From the NCBI GenBank assembly GCA_944373065.1, contig CALWAJ010000067.1, positions 1-6,485 on the forward strand: a stretch of 6,485 nucleotides of DNA, read 5' to 3'. Both the position numbers and the translations under genes were made by a program. Positions 5,787-6,485 of the stretch are shown piece by piece; position 1 is the stretch's first letter, and each line of letters begins with the position of its first letter. This DNA is from an uncultured Bacilli bacterium. GTDB taxonomy: Bacteria; Bacillota_I; Bacilli_A; RF39; UBA660. The notes beneath the pieces were generated by a model that saw nothing but the letters and a program-made list of their open reading frames with translations, did no database searches and was not told where the DNA came from.

Positions 5787-6485
5787 CTATATATTATTGA
5801 AACTATAATAAAATATTTTTGCATGATTTGTAATATATTGATATTTTTCTTTATTTTTTCTATTTTTTTCTAAAAAGCTTATGACTATAGACATATCATC
5901 AGCATCTTCCATTTTTACCATAACTTCTTTACCTATACTTAACTGTTCAGCCATTATCTTCTCATTTAACATACTAGGCATAAAGATATAGAAGTCAACA
6001 TCTATATAACTACCACTATCTTCAGTTAAAACTACGCCTTTTTTTCTATTAATAAATATTCTAATAATTTGATATAAAAGGTTATAACTACTACTACAAA
6101 CATAAATATTTAAATTAGGAAATTTATCTGTTACTTTCTTAACTTCTTCCGTATAATTTAAGTTGTTAGAAACGACCTTTTGATAATCTTCTATAAGTAA
6201 AGCTTCGTTTAAAGGTAGTAAGTTAATAATAATTTTTCCCTTAAAATTATTTAACATAGATAAAGCATCATCTAATGTTAATATATCATAATAAGTTAAT
6301 TCTTCTAAATTATTATTTTGGATTGTATTAATAGTTATTTTATTAGTAGTTACAGGCGAAAATACCAATACTTGCTTATCTTTAGTCATAACTATATCTA
6401 ACATAACCCCAGTTAAGCCTTCTATATTATTAATTCCCTCTATAAATGTTTTATTATTATACAAATTACTTTTATGAGCGATAAT
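5787..6485 (-). CDS. Degenerate glycerophosphodiester phosphodiesterase-like protein (5' end cut off by window edge)
   Basis: The frame is open to the right edge, and the codons before the TTG at 6464 read IIAHKSN, which matches the start of a GDPD domain (IIAHRG). The gene therefore begins outside the window. In the visible 232 residues the GDPD order can be followed: AHKS (3-6); NNKT where ENT is usual (10-13); GVMLDIVMTKD (26-36) for GxExDVxxTKD; VFSP (41-44) for VxHD; LEELTYYDI...TLDDALSML (60-78); KIIINLLP (84-91) for the metal-binding E-x-K strand; VCSSSYNLL in the second half; and ITNHAKIFY near the end for IITDxP. The metal-binding Glu, the HD pair and the later Glu are replaced, leaving His4 and Asp30, so catalysis is doubtful. 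There is no transmembrane helix in the visible part. It directly precedes rnhB, 11 bases apart. Fold assignment is by pattern only. Confidence 0.72.
   Translation of the reverse strand: MIAHKSNLYNNKTFIEGINNIEGLTGVMLDIVMTKDKQVLVFSPVTTNKITINTIQNNNLEELTYYDILTLDDALSMLNNFKGKIIINLLPLNEALLIEDYQKVVSNNLNYTEEVKKVTDKFPNLNIYVCSSSYNLLYQIIRIFINRKKGVVLTEDSGSYIDVDFYIFMPSMLNEKIMAEQLSIGKEVMVKMEDADDMSIVISFLEKNRKNKEKYQYITNHAKIFYYSFNNI

Noticed and set aside
6462..6464. TTG as the start codon of the GDPD-like gene
   Set aside because: The frame is open upstream to the window edge and encodes IIAHKSN, which matches the conserved beginning of a GDPD domain. No ribosome binding site precedes the TTG. The true start lies outside the window.
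1..6485. Mycoplasma-type recoding of TGA to tryptophan
   Set aside because: None of the five visible stops is TGA, which is suggestive, but no TGA occurs inside any gene and all tryptophans are TGG. The standard code explains everything.
1..6485. RNA genes, CRISPR arrays, insertion sequences or attachment sites
   Set aside because: No tRNA-like cloverleaf, no evenly spaced direct repeats, no transposase or integrase sequence and no flanking inverted repeats were seen; the genes fill nearly the whole window.

Overview
The window comes from a low-GC (roughly 30 % by eye) Gram-positive bacterium that uses the standard bacterial code: every tryptophan is TGG, and the five visible stops are TAA or TAG. 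A class B sortase beside a protein with a cell-wall sorting signal, an rnhB-topA neighbourhood, AGGAGG-type ribosome binding sites and Bacillus-like RNase HII and topoisomerase I sequences all point to Firmicutes. A gut-associated member of Bacilli/Erysipelotrichia or a Mollicutes-related lineage is my best guess, inferred from style only. All six genes lie on the minus strand, so transcription runs from high to low coordinates.

In transcription order, the right part holds a compact cluster with 11-nt gaps. A gene cut by the right edge has the glycerophosphodiester phosphodiesterase (GDPD) fold but has lost most catalytic residues. Next is an RNase HII with an unusual N-terminal nucleotidyltransferase-like domain, then a small P-loop kinase-like protein of unknown substrate. 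DNA topoisomerase I (topA) follows. It has a near-consensus promoter of its own in the end of the kinase gene and a weak terminator-like hairpin over its stop codon.

The left part is a surface-anchoring pair: a membrane-bound class B sortase, then a secreted beta-helix-type repeat protein ending in an NPETSD sorting motif and a hydrophobic segment, cut by the left edge. The surface gene has its own promoter, a short leader hairpin and a strong ribosome binding site.

The housekeeping theme is genome maintenance: RNase HII removes ribonucleotides from DNA and topoisomerase I relaxes negative supercoils. The most unusual item is the nucleotidyltransferase-RNase HII fusion, flanked by a pseudoenzyme-like GDPD protein and an orphan kinase. 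The sortase and surface protein form a plausible enzyme-substrate pair. No RNA genes, CRISPR arrays or mobile elements were seen, and no intergenic gap exceeds about 105 bases.
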